Numbered from the stretch's first letter, positions 28,240 through 38,647 are shown. The stretch is 64,000 nt of DNA from Nitratireductor sp. GISD-1A_MAKvit (GCF_040819555.1 NZ_CP161920.1:3409001-3473000); one strand, 5' to 3'. Translations and numbers: made by a program. The notes: generated by a model not told the origin, from the letters alone.

Positions 28240-29728
28240 ATGCGTATCGGCATCGCCCGCCTCTGGCACGAAGCAAACTCGTTTTCGGTCTGCCAGACAC
28301 GACTGGAGCATTTTGAGGCGCGGGAATGGTTCCGCGGAGAGAGCTGCATCGCGCATTATCGCGGCACGGCAACAGAACCTGGCGGCGCAATTGCCTGGGC
28401 AGAGCTGCGCAATGATGTGGATCTGGTTTTCTCGCGCTGCGCTTCGGCTGCTCCCGCAGGTCCTGTGGATCAGGAACTTCTCGAACAACTGACGGTCGAG
28501 ATCGCCGAAGACCCGGCGTTGAAGGGCATAGACGGTCTTTATCTGTCGCTCCATGGCGCCTGTATCGGCACCGTCGATGGGGACCCGGAGACGACGCTGG
28601 TCGCGGCCCTGCGCCGCCGTTTCCCCGATTTGCCCATTGCCGCGTCCTTCGACATGCATGCCTGCATCGCGCCGGAGCTTGCCGGCATGCTCAATGCCGC
28701 TACCGTTTACCGGACATATCCGCATGTGGACATGGCCGAGACCGCACGCGACGCGCTGGACATGCTTTCGCTTATCATCTCGGACGGGGTGAAGAGCCAT
28801 GTTGTTCTTAAGACAATCGACAGGATCCTGCCAAGCTTCAACATGCGCACCGATGGGCCCGGTCCCATGCTGGACATCGAGAATGAAGCCAGGGCGGCAG
28901 GCATCAAGATCGGCGGCAAGTCTCTCTTTCCGGTCGCCTACCCCTTTGCCAGCTTTGCCTATGCGGATGTCCCACAGGCCAATGCCGGCGTTCTGGTAAC
29001 CTGCGAAGACAAATATCAGGGGCAGGCTCTGGCGGATCATGTTGCCGGCTACATGCAGGCCGCGCAGGCACGCTTTCAGCCTGATCTTCCCACTGCCGAG
29101 GCGGTGCTCGCAAGTCGCCCGTGGGCCGACGGTCGCCGCGTCGCAATTCTGGAGCCTGCCGACAATCCCCTTTCCGGGGGGATTGGCGATACGCCCGGTC
29201 TCTTCAGGGCCGCCATACATGCGGGACTGCCGGATGGCAGCGTGTTTGCGTTTTTCGCCGCACCGGAGATCGTGGCCAAAGCCCGTCGGGCAGGCATTGG
29301 TGCAGAGCTCGACATCAGTCTCGGCGCAAGGCTCGACCCGCGCTTTGGCGAGCCGGTCGCCTGCCAGGGCCGAAGTCCTGCGCACCACCGATGGCCGTTT
29401 CCAGAACGAGGACGCCATGGAGCGGGGCATGAAGGTGGATCTCGGTCCGACAGCTCTGCTGCGCGTGGGAAACCTGAAAGTCATCGTGACCACCGGATGC
29501 CAGTCTCCCAATGACAGCGCCTATTTCCGTCTGCACGGCATTGAGATCGATCAGGTGCCCGTGCTGCTCGCCAAGGCGAAAAACCATTTCCGGGCTGCAT
29601 TCGGCAACCGGTTCGACGTCATCCAGTCCTGCGAAACGCTGGGGCCAGCCATGGCTGACGTTTCAAAACTGCCCTTCCGAAATGTGCCTCGGGAGCGCTT
29701 CAACCTGAAAGAACAGAGGGTAACATGA
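28240..29728 (+). pseudogene. MlrC-like (M81) metallopeptidase family protein, frameshifted
   Basis: The frame from 28240 begins MRIGIARLWHEANSFS, the usual start of the MlrC/M81 family, and has DGLYLSLHGACIG, SFDMHACI and RTYPHVDMAETA. After RFGEPVACQ the family sequence continues in another frame (AEVLRTTDGRFQNED to RERFN), ending at 29728. The switch is at 29367-29371, where GGGCC has one G or C too many; repaired length is 495 residues. MlrC was named for microcystin degradation, but most members sit in small-molecule uptake operons as putative amidohydrolases. It is first gene of the TRAP operon, overlapping the next by 4 bases. Confidence 0.87.
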
Positions 29729-30840
29729 AGAAAACCATCACCGCCGCCATTTTCGCTCTGGCCGCCAGCACGGCCAGCGCCGCTGCGATGGAACTCACCG
29801 TCAGCTCCTGGGTCGCCCCTTCGCACCCGACGATTTTCGCCGGCTATGAAACATATTTTCCGGCGGTGGCCGAAGCATCCAGTGGCGAAGTGACCTTCAA
29901 CCTCGTCTCAGGCGGCGCACTTCTGGGCGGCAAGGAAACCCTGACCGGTCTGGGCGATGGCGTGGCCGATGCTTCCGTTCTCGCGCTCACCTACAATCCG
30001 GCACAGCTCCCCACCAGCCAGCTTGTGGCAGAGCTTGCCATGCTGAGCGGCAATTCCCTTGCCGTTGCGGCCGCTGTTACCGAATTCACGCTTTTGAACT
30101 GCGCGCCCTGCATCGCCGAGTTCTCCAAACAGAACGTGGTCTATACCGGCAGCTATGCCACCGCACCCTATGCGCTGATCAGCAAGAGCGAGATCGGCAA
30201 GACAGCGGATATTGCCGGCAAGCGCGTTCGTTCGCCCGGTGGCGCATGGGATCGCTGGATCGGCGAAGCTGGCGCAACCGTCGTCCACACCTCCAGCTCG
30301 GAGATGTATGAGGCACTCGACAAGGGTGTTATCGATGTTGCCATGCAGCCCGCCGCTTCGCTGAAAACACACTCGCTGTGGGATGTGGCCGACACGATCA
30401 CGCTTGGCAGCTTTGGCGTCTACAATTCCGGCCCGCTGCTTGCCTTCAACAAGGACAGCTGGGCAGAGCTCACCCCCGAAAACCGTCGCGTCATGCTCGA
30501 CAAGATGGCCGAGGCCATCGTTGCGACGACCAACGCCTATGTCGCGCAGAACGAAGAAGCAAAGGCCGAAGCGGCCGATCACGACATGAAGGTTCTGGAC
30601 AGGCCGGAGGCGCTTGAAGCCGAAATCGCCAGCTTCAACAGCCAGGACGTTTCCGCGATTGTGACGAAGGCGAAGGAGGTCTACGGCGTCGACGACGCGC
30701 AGTCGCTGATCGAGAGCTATCAGGCCGCTTTGGCCAAGTGGGAAGAGATCACCGCATCCGGCCTTTCCGACGAGGCCCTCGCAGAGCGCATGAAGTCCGA
30801 GATTTTCGACAAGCTTTCTGAAACCGAATACGGCCTTTGA
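29725..30840 (+). CDS. TRAP transporter substrate-binding protein DctP
   Basis: The 371-residue periplasmic protein has a signal peptide (MKKTITAAIFALAASTASA) and starts its mature part MELTVSSWV. The family region near IAGKRVRSPGGAWDRW, with the Arg that binds a substrate carboxylate, suggests an acidic ligand. Start overlaps the preceding stop. It is followed by a strong hairpin and the two membrane subunits. Confidence 0.92.
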   Translation: MKKTITAAIFALAASTASAAAMELTVSSWVAPSHPTIFAGYETYFPAVAEASSGEVTFNLVSGGALLGGKETLTGLGDGVADASVLALTYNPAQLPTSQLVAELAMLSGNSLAVAAAVTEFTLLNCAPCIAEFSKQNVVYTGSYATAPYALISKSEIGKTADIAGKRVRSPGGAWDRWIGEAGATVVHTSSSEMYEALDKGVIDVAMQPAASLKTHSLWDVADTITLGSFGVYNSGPLLAFNKDSWAELTPENRRVMLDKMAEAIVATTNAYVAQNEEAKAEAADHDMKVLDRPEALEAEIASFNSQDVSAIVTKAKEVYGVDDAQSLIESYQAALAKWEEITASGLSDEALAERMKSEIFDKLSETEYGL

Positions 30841-30849
30841 GCCTCTCGC

Positions 30850-30873
30850 GGCGGCGCCCTTGCGGGTGCCGCC
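30850..30873 (+). terminator. Intercistronic hairpin after dctP
   Basis: A 10-pair stem, GGCGGCGCCC with GGGTGCCGCC (one G-U pair), around TTGC lies between the binding protein and DctQ. No T tract follows, so it is more likely an mRNA stabiliser or attenuator than a full terminator. Confidence 0.6.
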
Positions 30874-30901
30874 CCATGCTTCTGATCAGCCGGGATCCAC
30901 C

Positions 30902-31417
30902 ATGCAGACCATCGATCTCTTTTTGGGCCGGATTGGCCGCCTTCTGGCCTTTCTGGCCAGCCTGTGTCTCGTCGTCATGATGTTCCAGATCTGTCTGGAT
31001 GTGGGCGGCCGCTACCTCTTTGGCAAACCGATGCCCTCGACACTGGAGATCGTGTCGGACTGGTGGATGCCCGCACTCATCTTTCTTCCGTTGCTCAATG
31101 TCGAATGGCGCAACGAGAACATCGCCGTCGATCTTTTCTATCAGGGGCTCGGACCAAGGGCGCAGGCGGCACTCGATGCCTTTGCGCTGATCTGCTTCGG
31201 CGCGTTTCTGGCGTTGATTGCCTATGCGGGGTTTGAACAGGCGCTGCGCGCCTATCGTCAGGGCGAGTTCATTGTCGGCATGATCCCTGTCATCACATGG
31301 CCGCCGCGCTTCTTCCTGCCTGTGGCGGGATTCCTGACGGCACTTCTCTGCCTTGTCCGTGCTGCTGGCGCGATTTCCCGCGCCGCTTCATCCCAGACAC
31401 AAAACAGCGACCAATAA
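30902..31417 (+). CDS. TRAP transporter small permease DctQ
   Basis: A small membrane protein of 171 residues with four hydrophobic segments and the DctQ region VGGRYLFGKPMPST. Start at 30902 (MQTIDLFLG), after GGGATCCACC; an upstream in-frame Met lies inside the hairpin region. Works with DctM as the membrane part of a sodium-driven TRAP importer. Confidence 0.9.
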   Translation: MQTIDLFLGRIGRLLAFLASLCLVVMMFQICLDVGGRYLFGKPMPSTLEIVSDWWMPALIFLPLLNVEWRNENIAVDLFYQGLGPRAQAALDAFALICFGAFLALIAYAGFEQALRAYRQGEFIVGMIPVITWPPRFFLPVAGFLTALLCLVRAAGAISRAASSQTQNSDQ

Positions 31418-31427
31418 GGGCCTCACC

Positions 31428-32732
31428 GTGGATAGCATTACCCTTGTCTACTGGGCGCTTGGGGCGCTCATGATCCTCCTTGCGCTGCGCGTGCCCGTTG
31501 CAGCGGCGCTGGGCCTCGTCGCAATCGTCGGCATGTACATTCTTGTCGGAGAGCGCGCGACCTGGGGCGTCATGCGCTCGGTCCCCCATGCCTTCGCCGC
31601 CCATTGGAGCCTGAGCGCCATCCCCATGTTCCTGTTCATGGGTTATGTGTGCTTTTCCGCCGGACTGACAGACGGGCTTTTCCGGGTCGCGCGCGCCTGG
31701 CTCAACTTCCTGCCGGGCGGGCTCGCCATCTCCTCGGTGGGTGGAGCCGCGCTTTTTTCCTCCGTCACCGGCTCGTCGGTTGCCTGTGCGGCGGCGATGG
31801 GCAAGATCGCCGTTCCGGCCATGCTCGACCGTGGCTATGACGCCAAGCTTGCCGTTGGCACGATTGCCGCCGCCGGCACGATGGGATCGCTCATTCCGCC
31901 GAGCACCATTCTGCTTCTCTATGCCGTTTTTGCCGAGGTCCCCGTCAGCGAGCTCTTCATCGGTGCCGTTATTCCGGGCCTTCTGACCGCGCTCATGTAC
32001 GGCCTGATGATCCTGCTTCGCGTCAAGCACAACCCGGCGCTCGCCCCGCGCGAAACCAGCGTCGACTGGCGCGAGCGGTTGCTCGCACTTGGTGAGACAT
32101 GGCCGCTCTTCCTGCTCGTCATCACGGTGTTCGGCGGCATCTTTGCCGGGCTTTTCTCCGCAACCGAAGCCGGCGCCATCGGAGCACTCGCATCCATTGC
32201 CATCGGCTTTGCCAAGCGCACACTTTCCTGGGGGGCGCTGAAGGCGGCTGCGTTCGAGACAATCCGCTCCACCTCCGCAATCTTCCTCATCGCCGTGGCT
32301 GCAGCCCTTCTCACCCGGCTTTTCGCCTTTGCGGGCTTCCCCGACTATGTGCAGGGGCTGATCGGAGAGGACATGTCGCCGCTTCTGATCATCATCGCGG
32401 TGTCGCTGATCTATCTGGTGCTCGGCATGTTCCTCGATCCCATCGGGGTGATGCTGCTCACCCTTCCGGTCCTCCTGCCCATCTTTGAGACCGCCGATAT
32501 CAGCCTGATCTATGCCGGTGTCATGATCACCAAATATCTGGAAATCGGGCTGATCACACCGCCGGTGGGACTCAATGTCTTTGTCATCAAGAATGTGGTC
32601 GCCGACAGGGTGTCCATCAGCGATGTCTTCCGCGGCGTGGGTTGGTTCCTGCTTGCCGATGTGGTGACGGTCGCCATACTCATCGCATTTCCGGCAACCG
32701 TCCTGTGGTTGCCCAGCCTGATAAGCGGGTAA
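31428..32732 (+). CDS. TRAP transporter large permease DctM
   Basis: The 434-residue protein has about twelve hydrophobic segments and family motifs VTGSSVACAAAMGK, GTMGSLIPPS and ITPPVGLNVFV. I use the GTG at 31428, preceded by AAGGG; the longer frame overlaps dctQ. It carries substrate delivered by DctP. Confidence 0.92.
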   Translation: MDSITLVYWALGALMILLALRVPVAAALGLVAIVGMYILVGERATWGVMRSVPHAFAAHWSLSAIPMFLFMGYVCFSAGLTDGLFRVARAWLNFLPGGLAISSVGGAALFSSVTGSSVACAAAMGKIAVPAMLDRGYDAKLAVGTIAAAGTMGSLIPPSTILLLYAVFAEVPVSELFIGAVIPGLLTALMYGLMILLRVKHNPALAPRETSVDWRERLLALGETWPLFLLVITVFGGIFAGLFSATEAGAIGALASIAIGFAKRTLSWGALKAAAFETIRSTSAIFLIAVAAALLTRLFAFAGFPDYVQGLIGEDMSPLLIIIAVSLIYLVLGMFLDPIGVMLLTLPVLLPIFETADISLIYAGVMITKYLEIGLITPPVGLNVFVIKNVVADRVSISDVFRGVGWFLLADVVTVAILIAFPATVLWLPSLISG

Positions 32733-32736
32733 ATGG

Positions 32737-33621
32737 ATGGCAGAGATGACAGACCTTGAAGCGCTGACACAGCGCATGATCTCGCAGATTGAAACCCTGC
32801 CCCGCCGGCTTGCCGATGGCGCGCGATACCTGATCGATCACCCCGACGATGTCGTGCTCCTCTCCATGCGCGAGATCGCCAACCGCGCCGGCGTTGCGCC
32901 GGCCACCCTCGTGCGCCTGGCGCGCACGCTGGATTTTGCCGACTGGTCGCAGCTGCGTTCCGTTTACGCCGAAAGTTTCAGGACCGGGCCCGCGCGCTAT
33001 GCCGACAAGGCCGTGGCCGCCGTCAAACAGGACAAGGGCAGCGGCCTTCTGACCGAGACTTTCAAGGCGCAGGAGGCAAGCCTTGCCTATGCGCTGGAGA
33101 GCAATTCCACCGCAGACATCGCTTTGGCCGCCAAAACGCTTGCACATGCCGAGCGGCTCTACGTCGCCGCCTTCATGAGTTGTCGTGGGCCGGGGCTTAC
33201 CTTCACATATCTGTGCAAGATGCTGCGGCCCAATGTGGAGCTTCTCGGCAGCGAGGGTTCTTCGCTGGTGGCCGACCTTGCCATGCTCACGGAGCGCGAT
33301 GCGGTTCTCTCCATCAATTTCCAGCCCTATGCGCGCGAGATCGACATGGTGGCCGAGGGCATCCGCTCCTCCGGCGCGAAACTGGTTTCGCTGAGCGACA
33401 GCCGCGCCACACCACTGCAACCCCATGCATCCACCAGCCTGCTCTTTTCCGCCGAAAGCCCGTCCTTCTTTCCGTCGGTGATTTCGGCAGTCGGCGTTGT
33501 CGAAGGGCTTGCCGCCGCCATGCTCACCGAGCTTCAGGACACGGCGATGGAACGCATCGGCACCATCGAAGAACAGCTCTACGCCTCCGGCTCCTACCAC
33601 GCGCACCGGCGCGCCCGATAA
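32737..33621 (+). CDS. MurR/RpiR-family transcriptional regulator
   Basis: The 294-residue protein has an N-terminal HTH_6 domain (SMREIANRAGVAPATLVRLART) and a C-terminal SIS domain that usually binds a phosphosugar or related ligand. It lies inside the TRAP/aminotransferase operon, 5 bases after dctM, and is likely its local regulator. An inverted AAACAA/TTGTTT arrangement upstream of 28240 is a possible target but is weak. Confidence 0.88.
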   Translation: MAEMTDLEALTQRMISQIETLPRRLADGARYLIDHPDDVVLLSMREIANRAGVAPATLVRLARTLDFADWSQLRSVYAESFRTGPARYADKAVAAVKQDKGSGLLTETFKAQEASLAYALESNSTADIALAAKTLAHAERLYVAAFMSCRGPGLTFTYLCKMLRPNVELLGSEGSSLVADLAMLTERDAVLSINFQPYAREIDMVAEGIRSSGAKLVSLSDSRATPLQPHASTSLLFSAESPSFFPSVISAVGVVEGLAAAMLTELQDTAMERIGTIEEQLYASGSYHAHRRAR

Positions 33622-33634
33622 CAGAGACATCCGA

Positions 33635-34978
33635 ATGACCCATGTTTTTCACCGCTCCCCCGGCAACCCGCTTCCGGTCGCTATCGGGGGGAGCGGCGCC
33701 CATATCATCGACGAAACCGGCAAACGCTATATCGATGCCTGCGGCGGCGCCGCCGTGTCCTGCATCGGGCACGGCGATATGCGTGTTCTTGAAGCGATCC
33801 AGCAGCAGATGGCACAGATCAGCTACGCGCATACCAGCTTCTTCACCTCCAGCGCAGCCGAAGAGCTCGCCGATCACCTGTGCGCGGCAACGCCGCTCCC
33901 ACTCGACCGGGTCTATTTTGTTGGCAGTGGTTCCGAATCCATCGAAGCGGCGATCAAGATGGCGCGTCAGTATCATGTGGAACGCGGCGAGCCTTCGCGC
34001 AGGCTCGTGATCTCAAGGCACCAGAGCTACCACGGCAACACGCTGGGCGCGCTCTCGGTCGGGGGCAATCCGCCGCGGCGCAAACCCTATGCGCCGTTCC
34101 TGCTCGAAGAACCCAAGATCGAGCCCTGCTTTGCCTATCGCTATGCCCATGCCGGTGAGAGTTCGGAAGACTATGCAAACCGTGCCGCCAACCTCCTTGA
34201 AGACAAGATAAGGGAACTCGGCCCTGAAAACGTCATCGCTTTCCTGGCCGAAACGGTTGTGGGTGCAACCGCCGGCGCGGTTGCCGCAGAAAAAGGCTAT
34301 TTTCAGAAAATCCGCGAGATCTGCGACCGCTACGGGGTGCTCCTCATTCTCGATGAGGTGATGTGCGGCTCCGGCAGAACCGGCAGCTTTCTCGCCTGCG
34401 AGCAGGAGGACGTGGTGCCCGATATCCTGACGCTCGCCAAGGGGCTGGGCGGCGGCTACCAGCCCATTGCCGCCGTCATGTGCTCGAAAAATGTCTACGA
34501 GACCATCACCGGCGGCAGCGGCAGTTTCGTGCACGGACATACCTATTCAGCTCATCCGGTGGCTTGCGCTGCCGCTCTCGCGGTTCAGCAGGTCATCCGC
34601 GACGACGGCCTCATCGACAATGTCGTTTCTCGCGGCGCTCAGTTGCGCGAGCGACTGCTCGCCCGGTTCGGCAATCATCCGCATATCGGCGATGTGCGGG
34701 GGCGCGGCCTGCTGCAGGCCATTGAGCTGGTTGAGCACCGCGATACCAGGGAGCCCTTTTCACCCGACTGGAAAATCGGCGCTGCGATCAAGAAAAGCGC
34801 GATGGAGATCGGCCTCATGATCTACCCCGGAAGTGGCACAATCGACGGCGTCTGCGGCGACCACATCCTTCTGGCACCGCCATACAACGCCGATGCGGAG
34901 ACCATCGACCTGATCGTCGAAAAGCTCGGCCTTGCAGTCGACGCAGCGCTGGAAGACCGGCTGAAGACCGGGCAATAG
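33635..34978 (+). CDS. Class III pyridoxal-phosphate aminotransferase
   Basis: The 447-residue enzyme has the PLP pocket GSGSESIEAAIKMARQYH, DEVMCGSGRTGSF with the cofactor-binding Asp, and the Schiff-base Lys in LTLAKGLGGGYQPI. Class III enzymes move amino groups from omega-amino acids, polyamines or similar to keto acids. Start at 33635 (MTHVFHRSPG); the longer frame overlaps the regulator. Its operon partners suggest breakdown of an amine-containing carboxylate; the exact substrate is unknown. Confidence 0.92.
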   Translation: MTHVFHRSPGNPLPVAIGGSGAHIIDETGKRYIDACGGAAVSCIGHGDMRVLEAIQQQMAQISYAHTSFFTSSAAEELADHLCAATPLPLDRVYFVGSGSESIEAAIKMARQYHVERGEPSRRLVISRHQSYHGNTLGALSVGGNPPRRKPYAPFLLEEPKIEPCFAYRYAHAGESSEDYANRAANLLEDKIRELGPENVIAFLAETVVGATAGAVAAEKGYFQKIREICDRYGVLLILDEVMCGSGRTGSFLACEQEDVVPDILTLAKGLGGGYQPIAAVMCSKNVYETITGGSGSFVHGHTYSAHPVACAAALAVQQVIRDDGLIDNVVSRGAQLRERLLARFGNHPHIGDVRGRGLLQAIELVEHRDTREPFSPDWKIGAAIKKSAMEIGLMIYPGSGTIDGVCGDHILLAPPYNADAETIDLIVEKLGLAVDAALEDRLKTGQ

Positions 34979-35026
34979 GCCCGTTTCAGGCCCTGTCATG
35001 ACGACCCGGCCGCAGAGGCGGACGGG

Positions 35027-35839
35027 TCACCCCTTCTCCAGGCCGGTTGCCGGTCCGGCGGTCTGCGCCACAGGCGCCGTGTGGTATTGCGCCTTCAATC
35101 GGGTCATGTCGCCGGCGTACCAGGCCATCCCATATGACACCGCAGCGCCATTGGCATGGATAACGCGCTCGATATTGGTGACCGCAGCGCCCTCGGGCGT
35201 GGCAAGCTTTTGGGAAAGCGCCGCGTCCACAAGCGAGGAGCCGATTTCCACATCGCCCGAGCGCCACGGCAGATAATCGATCAGCCAGTCGCCGGGAGGA
35301 GTCGTCTTGAAATCGACCGATCGCGCTTCGGGCAAAAGATCGAGATTGATGAGCCGCTCTTCATAGCAATACACCCGCTCGCCGATATGATGCCGGCATC
35401 GAACGGCAAGCACGTGATGTCCCTTCCCCTCCGGAATGCGCAATTGCGTGCAGTCGGCATCCTCAGCCGTGCGTTCCACCTGGTCGAGAAACTCGTATCG
35501 ATAGGTCTGCCCCATCTGCTCGGCCACGCTTGCCGGATCGAGGATCTGAAGGATGATCGAATGCGCGATCGGGCGCTTGACGAAACTGCCCGCACGCTTG
35601 CGCGTCTCTATGAGCCCCTTCTGTGCCAGAAGCATGAGCACCTTGGAAACGGTGATGCGCGAGCACTCGTATTGTTCGCTCAGTTCCTTCTCGGTCGGAA
35701 TGCGAAATCCGGTGTGCCACTGGCCCGAAAGAATGCGGGTTTCCAGATCCGTCTGGATCCGTTCATGCAGCGTGACGCGACGCCCGGCGCTGTTTTTTGC
35801 GCGCTTCATCGACATGTTTTCGAGCTCTCCCATGCCCAT
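35027..35839 (-). CDS. GntR/HutC-family transcriptional regulator
   Basis: The protein has an N-terminal winged helix (LETRILSGQWHTGFRIPTEK, ELSEQYECSRITVSKVLMLL) and a C-terminal UTRA ligand domain (RCRHHIGERVYCYEERLIN). Within this family HutC-like members respond to catabolites such as urocanate. It is divergent from the dipeptide-type ABC operon and probably controls it. Several close Met codons exist; the first is used here. Confidence 0.88.
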   Translation of the reverse strand: MGMGELENMSMKRAKNSAGRRVTLHERIQTDLETRILSGQWHTGFRIPTEKELSEQYECSRITVSKVLMLLAQKGLIETRKRAGSFVKRPIAHSIILQILDPASVAEQMGQTYRYEFLDQVERTAEDADCTQLRIPEGKGHHVLAVRCRHHIGERVYCYEERLINLDLLPEARSVDFKTTPPGDWLIDYLPWRSGDVEIGSSLVDAALSQKLATPEGAAVTNIERVIHANGAAVSYGMAWYAGDMTRLKAQYHTAPVAQTAGPATGLEKG

Positions 35840-36150
35840 GCCTTAAATCCCCCCTCCGGCCTTGTCGAAGGCACGGAACCGATCGCACTCAATAATGCAT
35901 ATGCATATTGCGAAATCCAGATTTCTTGTCTAACTTTGATCGGAAGAAAGATCAGAAGACGTTGTCGGAAACGGTGAGGGGCAATACCGGCTCGACATTG
36001 TTGTTCCAGTTCCAGGCTCCGCAGAGCCGGAACGGCCTGGAGGGACGACGCTCAACTGAACATTTGAAGGCTGACGTCGGAACCGTTGGGTTCTGCCGAT
36101 GGGGATCCATTGCCTCGAAGCAATGGACTGTCAAACCGAGGGGAACGAGC
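35840..36150. promoter_or_regulatory. Divergent regulatory region with palindromic operator candidate
   Basis: This 311-base gap between the GntR regulator and the ABC operon has no gene. It contains the perfect 12-base palindrome ATGCATATGCAT at 35895-35906 in an AT-rich patch, a likely operator for the neighbouring regulator. No terminator or riboswitch is recognised. Confidence 0.5.
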
Positions 36151-37704
36151 ATGACAAAAAACAACCTGAAAAAAACACTGGGCGCCACCGCCCTGGCCAC
36201 CACCATTCTGGCCGGTTCGGCATTTGCAGCCGATCTGCGTGTGAACATTTCGGCCGACCCTTCCATGATCGACCCGATCACCTATTCCGAGCTGATTGCC
36301 GGCCACGTTATCTCGAACATGTATGAGAGCTTCACCGCCATCGATGGCGACGGCAAGGTCGTGCCAGCGCTTGCCGAGAGCTGGGAGCCGCTGGAAGGCA
36401 ATCTCGGCTTTCGCTTCAAGCTGCGCGAAGGCGTGAAATTCCATTCCGGTCGCGAATTCACGGCAAAGGATGTAAAATTCTCCTTTGAAGAACTCCTGCG
36501 CCCCGGCAACAAGGCCGGCCTCAACGCGCCCTATCTCGACGTTGTGGTCGGTGCGGACGCCATGAAGGAAGGAAGCGCCGACACGCTTTCAGGCGTCACC
36601 ATCATTGATGATCACACGGTGGAGGTGGCCTTCACCAAGCCGGATGTGCTGTTCCCAATCTATCCGATCTACCTTTTTGACAGCGGCATTGTCGAAGAGG
36701 CAGGCGCCGACTGGTACAACAGCGTTTCCGCCGGCACCGGTCCGTTCAAATTCGAGAACTGGAGTCGTGGACAGAAGGTCGAGCTGGCCGCGCACTCAGA
36801 TTATTGGGGCGGCGCGCCGGCAATTGACGGCGTCGACTTCGTGGTTGTTCCCTCTGCCGAGACGGCCATGGCCATGTTCGAAACGGGCGATCTCGACGTC
36901 ATGATGGTCGATGGACCGAGCATGCGGCGCGTGCTGAGCAATGACGAACTGAAGGAGCGCGCCATCACCGCAGCGCGCGCGCAGGTACGCTACCTCGCCA
37001 TGAACTCGGATCTCTACGAGCCATTCAAGGACAAGCGGGTGCGCGAAGCCATCTGCCGCTCGCTCGATCAGGATGCGATGATCGCCGGCCTTTACAGCGG
37101 GGCCGCCAAGCCGCTTTACGGCCAGATCACCGAGGGTGTTGCCGGCTACAATCCCGATCTGCCGAAGATCGAGTATGACCCGGAGAAAGCCAAGGAGCTT
37201 CTGGCCGAGGCGGGCTATCCGAATGGCGAGGGCCTGCCGCCCGTCAAGCTGAGCACCACGGAGCCGAACAAGAACCAGCATCTGTATTTCGCAAGCCAGC
37301 TTCAGGAGATCCTGAACATGCCGGTCGAGGTCGAGCTGGTGGAGCGCGGCACGCATCTCAAGTCCATCAATTCCGGGCAGACACCGTTCTTCGCCTGGGG
37401 CTGGAGCGCGGGCTATCCCGATGGTCTCTATTTCCTTTCGCAGCTCTGGTATTCCGACAGCCCCTACAATCGCGGCTGGAAGAATGCCGGGTTCGATGCA
37501 CTGATCGACAAGGCTTCGATGACGGCGGACAACGAAGAGCGCTACGAGATCTACCACGAGGCCGAATCGATGCTGATGGAAGACTGGGGCACCTGCCCGC
37601 TTCCCGTTTCCACCCTGATGGCGACCGTGCGTGAAGGTGTTTCCGGCGTGGAAATCCAGCCTTTCGGCCTGGTGCCGTTTGCGGACGTAACCATCGCGGA
37701 CTAG
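36151..37704 (+). CDS. ABC transporter substrate-binding protein, family 5 (dipeptide type)
   Basis: The 517-residue periplasmic protein has a signal peptide (MTKNNLKKTLGATALATTIL, cleaved after AFA) and the family 5 signature around LREGVKFHSGREFTAKDVKFSFE. It starts at 36151 after GAGGGGAACG; the longer frame runs through the regulatory region. It binds the ligand for the importer encoded by the next four genes. Family members bind oligopeptides, nickel, glycosides or opines. Confidence 0.92.
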   Translation: MTKNNLKKTLGATALATTILAGSAFAADLRVNISADPSMIDPITYSELIAGHVISNMYESFTAIDGDGKVVPALAESWEPLEGNLGFRFKLREGVKFHSGREFTAKDVKFSFEELLRPGNKAGLNAPYLDVVVGADAMKEGSADTLSGVTIIDDHTVEVAFTKPDVLFPIYPIYLFDSGIVEEAGADWYNSVSAGTGPFKFENWSRGQKVELAAHSDYWGGAPAIDGVDFVVVPSAETAMAMFETGDLDVMMVDGPSMRRVLSNDELKERAITAARAQVRYLAMNSDLYEPFKDKRVREAICRSLDQDAMIAGLYSGAAKPLYGQITEGVAGYNPDLPKIEYDPEKAKELLAEAGYPNGEGLPPVKLSTTEPNKNQHLYFASQLQEILNMPVEVELVERGTHLKSINSGQTPFFAWGWSAGYPDGLYFLSQLWYSDSPYNRGWKNAGFDALIDKASMTADNEERYEIYHEAESMLMEDWGTCPLPVSTLMATVREGVSGVEIQPFGLVPFADVTIAD

Positions 37705-37708
37705 GCAC

Positions 37709-38647
37709 ATGCTGCACTATGCGACGCGGCGTCTGCTCGGGCTGACGCTGGTTTGGGCCGTGGCCCTGATCGTGACATTCTTCGCGGTCAGGGCCGTCCC
37801 GGGCGATCCGATCATGGTCATGCTGTCCGACCACGCGGGCGATGCCGCGCTGGAGGCGCGACTGCGCGCGGATTACGGGTTGGATCAGCCGCTTGCGGTT
37901 CAATTCCTCACCTATATCGGCGATGTGCTGAACGGCACTTTCGGCCTTTCCTACCGCTATGTCGGCTCGACCGTGATCGATGTCATCCGCGATGGCATGA
38001 CGATCACGCCCCTGCTGGCGCTTTCGGCACTGTTCATCGCCGTCCCGCTCGGCCTGTTCTTCGGTGTCTTTGCCGCCGTGCGCGCGGGGAGCTGGGCCGA
38101 TACGGGCGTCATTCTCATGCTCGTCGCGTTCATTTCCATTCCCTCCTTCGCACTGGCGGCACTGCTGGTCTGGCTGCTGTCGCTCAAGCTGGCCCTGCTG
38201 CCGGTTGCCGGCTGGGGGGACCCCGTCCACCTGATCCTGCCCGTGGTCGTTCTGGTCGTCAGTCCCATGGCCGTGATCGCCCGTTTGACCCGCACCTACA
38301 TGCTCGAAGTGCTCGACCGGGATTTCGTGCGCACTGCACGCGCCAAGGGAGTGCGCGAAATGCGCGTCATCTGGCGCCATGCACTCGGCAACACGATGGT
38401 GCCCATCGTCACCTCCATCGGCCTGATCTTCGGCAGTCTCCTTTCAGGCGCATTCGTGGTGGAGACCGTTTTCAACATTCCGGGTCTCGGACGCATCGCC
38501 ATCGACAGCGTGCTTGCGCGTGATTACCCGGTCACCATGTCCATCGTGCTCCTGTTCACCGTTTTCTACTCTCTGATCAATCTGTGCGTGGATCTCATCT
38601 ATGCCTGGCTCGATCCCCGCATACGCTTCGATGAGGCAACGGCATGA
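37709..38647 (+). CDS. ABC transporter permease, DppB-like
   Basis: The 312-residue membrane protein has about six hydrophobic segments, the DppB N-terminus (RRLLGLTLVWAVALIVTFF), FGLSYRY and the EAA loop near ARAKGVREMRVIWRHALGN. It begins 5 bases after the binding-protein gene and overlaps the next permease by 4 bases. Confidence 0.93.
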   Translation: MLHYATRRLLGLTLVWAVALIVTFFAVRAVPGDPIMVMLSDHAGDAALEARLRADYGLDQPLAVQFLTYIGDVLNGTFGLSYRYVGSTVIDVIRDGMTITPLLALSALFIAVPLGLFFGVFAAVRAGSWADTGVILMLVAFISIPSFALAALLVWLLSLKLALLPVAGWGDPVHLILPVVVLVVSPMAVIARLTRTYMLEVLDRDFVRTARAKGVREMRVIWRHALGNTMVPIVTSIGLIFGSLLSGAFVVETVFNIPGLGRIAIDSVLARDYPVTMSIVLLFTVFYSLINLCVDLIYAWLDPRIRFDEATA

